Shown here one piece after another: positions 4,301 through 6,562 of a DNA stretch of 6,562 nt. The notes under the pieces were generated by a model. The model worked only from the letters and a program-made list of their open reading frames with translations. It did no database searches and was not told the origin of the DNA. The position numbers and the translations under genes were made by a program. Source of the DNA: Actinomycetota bacterium (GTDB lineage: Bacteria > Acidobacteriota > Blastocatellia > Chloracidobacteriales > Chloracidobacteriaceae); contig JAAFHI010000200.1 of NCBI GenBank assembly GCA_013298335.1, positions 1-6,562 of the forward strand. Direction: 5' to 3'. Numbering within the stretch: the first letter of the stretch is position 1; the number at the start of each line of letters is the position of its first letter.

Positions 4301-6562
4301 AGCGCGAGCGTCAGGTCGGGGTGGGTTTCCCACGGACGGTCCGTCAGGGCGAAAAGGGCGGTCAGCCCGGCCTCGAAATAGGCCAGCGCCGGAACGAAGG
4401 CCGACGACGCCTTGGCCGCCTGCCCGACCCGCAGATTGAGGGCGACCAGCGCCTCGCGTTCCGCCGGATCGGTCATGGCCGTCGCGCCGAGATTGAGGTG
4501 ATCGGCGACTTCAAATCCGACCCCGGCGGAATCGGCCAGCAGCGCCCGCCCGGCGGCGAGGTGGCGGCACGGTCGCTCGGCTTCCGGAATGAGCGAATAG
4601 GCCGCCTGCCGGATGCGGTCGTGAACGAACGCAATCGTTCCGTCGCCGATGTCGCCGACCAGCAAATCCGCCGCCGCCGCCTCGGCCAGTTCCATCCGCA
4701 GCGGCGCTTCCGGTGATTCCGCGACCCGCGCCAGTACATCCACCGAAAACCGGTGACCGAGACAGGCGGCCATTTCGAGCGTCCGCCGCACCGACGGCTG
4801 AAGTTTGCGGAGATTGTCGGCCAGAAATTCCACCACGTTTTCGGCGGCGGCGGCGGAGCGGACCGCGTCGAAATCAACCGTCCATTCGCCGGTGGCGATT
4901 CGTCCGAGCGCGCCGTCGGCAACGAGCGATTTCAGAAACTCGCCCGCGAAGAACGGGTTTCCGCCGGTCTTGCGGTGAATGATGGAAGCCAGTTCGGGAA
5001 CGGAAGGCTTCACCCCGCCGAACGCATCGGCCACGAACTCCCGGATTGCCGCGCGCGAAAGCGGCGTGAGCGCGAGCGTGGTGAACCGGGCGCCGGATGC
5101 CGTCAGTTCCTCGCCGAGCGGGCGGATGAGGTGCCCCGACTCGGCCTCGCCGTCGCGGTCGGCGACCACGAGCAGAAAATGGTGGAGGTCGGGGTCGGCA
5201 ATCAGATCCCCGACCAGCGTGAACGACGCGGCGTCGGCCCACTGGCAGTCGTCGAGAAAAATCACCAGCGGCTGTTCCGGCGTGGCAAAGGCCTGGACAA
5301 ATTGCCGGAAAACCATCCGAAACCGGTTTCCGGCCTCCAGCAGCGGCAGTTCCGGCACCAGCGGCGGTGGCCCGGTGATGATTTCAAGTTCGGGAATGAC
5401 CGCCGTGACCAACCCGACGTTGCCGCCCAGTCGCGCGGCGCACCTCGCCCGCCGCGCGGCAATGCGCGACTCGCTCTCCGTCAGCACGTGCCGGACGAGC
5501 GACCGGAACGCCTCCACGACGGCGGAGTACGGCACGTTGCGCTGAAACCGGTCGAACGTTCCGGCGGCGAACATTCCTTTCCGGCGGGTCACTTCGGGGT
5601 AGAGTTCCTGCGCCAGCGCGGTTTTGCCAAGTCCCGCCGCGCCCGTCACGAACACGGTTTCGGCCTGGCCGGCACGGGCGCGCTCGAAGGCGTCCCGCAG
5701 CAACCCGTATTCGGCGCTCCGACCGTAGAGCCGTTGCGGCACCCGGAGCGTCGGGGCAACGTCGCGAATCCCCGGCTGAAAGACGTTGACCCGTCCGGTT
5801 TCCCGCAACTGCCGCCGCGCCTCGGTCACATCGGCGAGAATGCCTTCCGCGCTCTGGTAGCGGTCCTCCGCGCTCTTGGCGAGTAATTTCATGACGACCG
5901 CCGAAACCGTCGCCGGAATCTCGCCCTTCAAATCGCCCGGCGCGACGGGCGTCAGGGCGAGGTGGCCGTAAACGATTTCCAGCGGGTCCTTCGACGCAAA
6001 CGGCAGGCCGCCGGTGAGCAGTTCATACAACGTGACGCCGAGCGAGTAGAAATCCGTCCGGTAATCCACCCGGCGGTTCATGCGTCCGGTCTGTTCGGGT
6101 GAAATGTAGGGCAGCGCGCCATTGAGGCCCGCCGGATCGGCGAAATTCGCCTGTTCGAGGGTCACTGTCGTCGAAATATCGAAGTCGATGAGCTTGACCG
6201 TGCCGTCGGCCCGGTTGATGACCACGTTCGACGGGTTCAGGTCCCGGTGAATCACGTTCGCCCGGTGCAGCGCGGCGAGTCCGATGAGAATTTCGACCGC
6301 GATGTCGAGGCATTCCGCCACGGAAACCGGCGCGGCGGCGGCCGCCTGCCGCAACGACACGCCACCGAAATCCTCGAAGACGATGACCGGACGGTTTTCA
6401 ACCATTTCAAGCGAATGGGCAAGCACGATACAGGGTGAATCGAGCGTCCGGACAACCGTGAATTCGTGTTGAAGACGGGCAACGGCTGAGGGTTCGGGAA
6501 ATTCGTCCGCCGTCGTTTTGAGCACGACCGCCATGCCGTCGGCCAGCCGTCGCGCCCGGAAC
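1345..6562 (-). CDS. Ser/Thr kinase-ATPase-GAF-SpoIIE phosphatase fusion, 5' end missing
   Basis: A giant multidomain signalling protein; 1738 residues are visible and the frame stays open to the window edge. Numbering takes the ATG at 6534 as 1, although that Met lies in the kinase beta2-beta3 region (visible lead-in FRARRLADG, then MAVVLK), so the glycine loop and true start are outside. Kinase, to about 245: Lys6, probable helix-C Glu24, HRDLNPSN 96-103, DFD 117-119, SPE 145-147, DFYSLG 161-166. STAND/AAA-type ATPase, about 268-575: LYGR 269-272, Walker A GAAGLGKT 298-305, Walker B VIFLDD 424-429 followed by CQWAD. About 580-1250: helical, TPR-like, Ala/Leu-rich. GAF, about 1285-1435. Coiled-coil linker, about 1436-1475. 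SpoIIE/PP2C phosphatase, about 1490-1708: SGDFYW (Asp1500), VGDCTGHGVPG (Asp1517), VTDGFADQ (Asp1647), QRDDIT (Asp1699/1700), so the metal-binding acids look complete. No membrane segment is seen; probably cytoplasmic. The order matches known kinase-predicted ATPase-GAF sensors, with the phosphatase where many relatives carry a histidine kinase. Kinase activity is less certain than phosphatase activity because of the altered DFG. The ligand of GAF and the targets are unknown. Confidence 0.93.
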   Translation of the reverse strand, partial: FRARRLADGMAVVLKTTADEFPEPSAVARLQHEFTVVRTLDSPCIVLAHSLEMVENRPVIVFEDFGGVSLRQAAAAAPVSVAECLDIAVEILIGLAALHRANVIHRDLNPSNVVINRADGTVKLIDFDISTTVTLEQANFADPAGLNGALPYISPEQTGRMNRRVDYRTDFYSLGVTLYELLTGGLPFASKDPLEIVYGHLALTPVAPGDLKGEIPATVSAVVMKLLAKSAEDRYQSAEGILADVTEARRQLRETGRVNVFQPGIRDVAPTLRVPQRLYGRSAEYGLLRDAFERARAGQAETVFVTGAAGLGKTALAQELYPEVTRRKGMFAAGTFDRFQRNVPYSAVVEAFRSLVRHVLTESESRIAARRARCAARLGGNVGLVTAVIPELEIITGPPPLVPELPLLEAGNRFRMVFRQFVQAFATPEQPLVIFLDDCQWADAASFTLVGDLIADPDLHHFLLVVADRDGEAESGHLIRPLGEELTASGARFTTLALTPLSRAAIREFVADAFGGVKPSVPELASIIHRKTGGNPFFAGEFLKSLVADGALGRIATGEWTVDFDAVRSAAAAENVVEFLADNLRKLQPSVRRTLEMAACLGHRFSVDVLARVAESPEAPLRMELAEAAAADLLVGDIGDGTIAFVHDRIRQAAYSLIPEAERPCRHLAAGRALLADSAGVGFEVADHLNLGATAMTDPAEREALVALNLRVGQAAKASSAFVPALAYFEAGLTALFALTDRPWETHPDLTLALHIEAVEAANLSTEFDVMEKYVEAATGHLKDGPEAIRLWESVLLADFARYRFNQTVTLGRAILANLGVVFPDQPTAAEIGAAVGEIQEKLAGKGIEDLVHLPEMTDPTALAASRILHRVAVAAYFTSPELMVLLTLKRLSLLLDHGNMAYSSGVYAGYSVLLCGQLGRIADGVRFGNLAMKMAERSDARATRARTFFVVAWFARVWERHLRESLDPLFESFRSGLETGEFEFASAGLLARMEMKFAIGTSLREMETEIAEQYEQVARLRQERHALAFAIFRQCVANLVERTDEPWAFAGPWANETTLEADLLQRNDTATLGTLAFLRLYLKVLFGRRADAVADADLTLRNFHAIRATCLAPRFALLDSLARLGRLTGDADADAEIFAALDENRAKLEVWARHAPMNYEHLLHLHDAERCRVAGRAAGALDHYDRAVELAHANGFLHDEAFANELAAAFFVASGKPKLARVYAQEARYAYLRWGALAKVRHIDETFSALIGELDARRSGTFQIPRLSDSGENRTVTGFDFSSVMKAAQALSGEIRLDQLLDAIMRIALENAGAQRGLLLLPDRHGAWRIEAENDALVERIRVLQSEPPREGENIPVSVVNFVARTGEAVLLDDAPASREFGDDPYIRDVAPRSVLCLPVLHQGKLTAMLYLENRLMGNVFTPQRREVLNLLTAQAAVSLENARLYADLEAKVSERTAELEEKTTQLFDSLRYAERIQQAILPSETALRAVLPESFVFFQPKDIVSGDFYWVRDVNGELVVAVGDCTGHGVPGALMAMIGDALLEQIVVEKRVTDPARILARLHVGINRALKREGVKEEVFESMDAALVRIARDRRSVTFAGARRSLYFTGHNGELRELKGDRTAVGSSRRSGDRRFSEHEIEIGTQMAFYLVTDGFADQNDPAGVKFGVRRLRETLTACSRLPMSEQRARLEGELSAYRCGEPQRDDITVFGFMVGENGQPGIRGVGFGERVPESH

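Noticed and set aside
4753..5886. Long forward open frame antisense to the ATPase region (377 codons)
   Set aside because: The opposite strand carries intact Walker A and Walker B motifs. This frame shows only low-complexity Arg/Gly-rich sequence.

Overview
The window holds two convergent genes and a short upstream region. The DNA is GC-rich. A giant serine/threonine kinase, ATPase, GAF and SpoIIE-phosphatase fusion sits beside a zinc-ribbon membrane protein. This suggests a free-living bacterium with heavy eukaryote-like signalling, such as Acidobacteriota, Myxococcota, Leptospira-like spirochaetes or cyanobacteria. That placement rests only on architecture and composition, and the phylum cannot be fixed from this sequence.

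Layout. Positions 1-247 are an upstream region without a convincing gene. Its second half is AT-richer and carries a perfect 7-bp hairpin, overlapping short inverted and direct repeats, a weak -10-like box and a good Shine-Dalgarno. Positions 248-1348 (+) encode a 366-residue single-pass membrane protein. In order it has an N-terminal CxxC/CxxC zinc ribbon, a Pro/Ala linker with alternating threonine-centred repeats, a Q/N/Y/S-rich stretch, one membrane helix and a C-terminal domain of unrecognised family, probably beta-rich. Positions 6562-1345 (-) encode a very large multidomain signalling protein whose 5' end lies outside the window. The in-frame ATG at 6534 is inside the kinase domain and is not the start. 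The two stop codons interlock in four bases (TTAG, 1345-1348), so there is no intergenic space between the genes.

How they may work together (inference). The large protein carries a kinase domain at its N-terminus and an apparently complete PP2C-type phosphatase at its C-terminus. Between them lie a STAND/AAA-like ATPase, about 670 helical residues and a GAF sensor. The small protein presents repeated threonine motifs on what should be its cytoplasmic side, so it is a plausible phosphorylation target or docking partner. Adjacency is the only link visible, and the convergent orientation means they are not an operon. The most notable points are the kinase motif departures (HRDLNPSN; DFD for DFG), the threonine repeats conserved mainly through synonymous differences, and the interlocked stops. 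No RNA gene, mobile element, CRISPR array or origin was seen.
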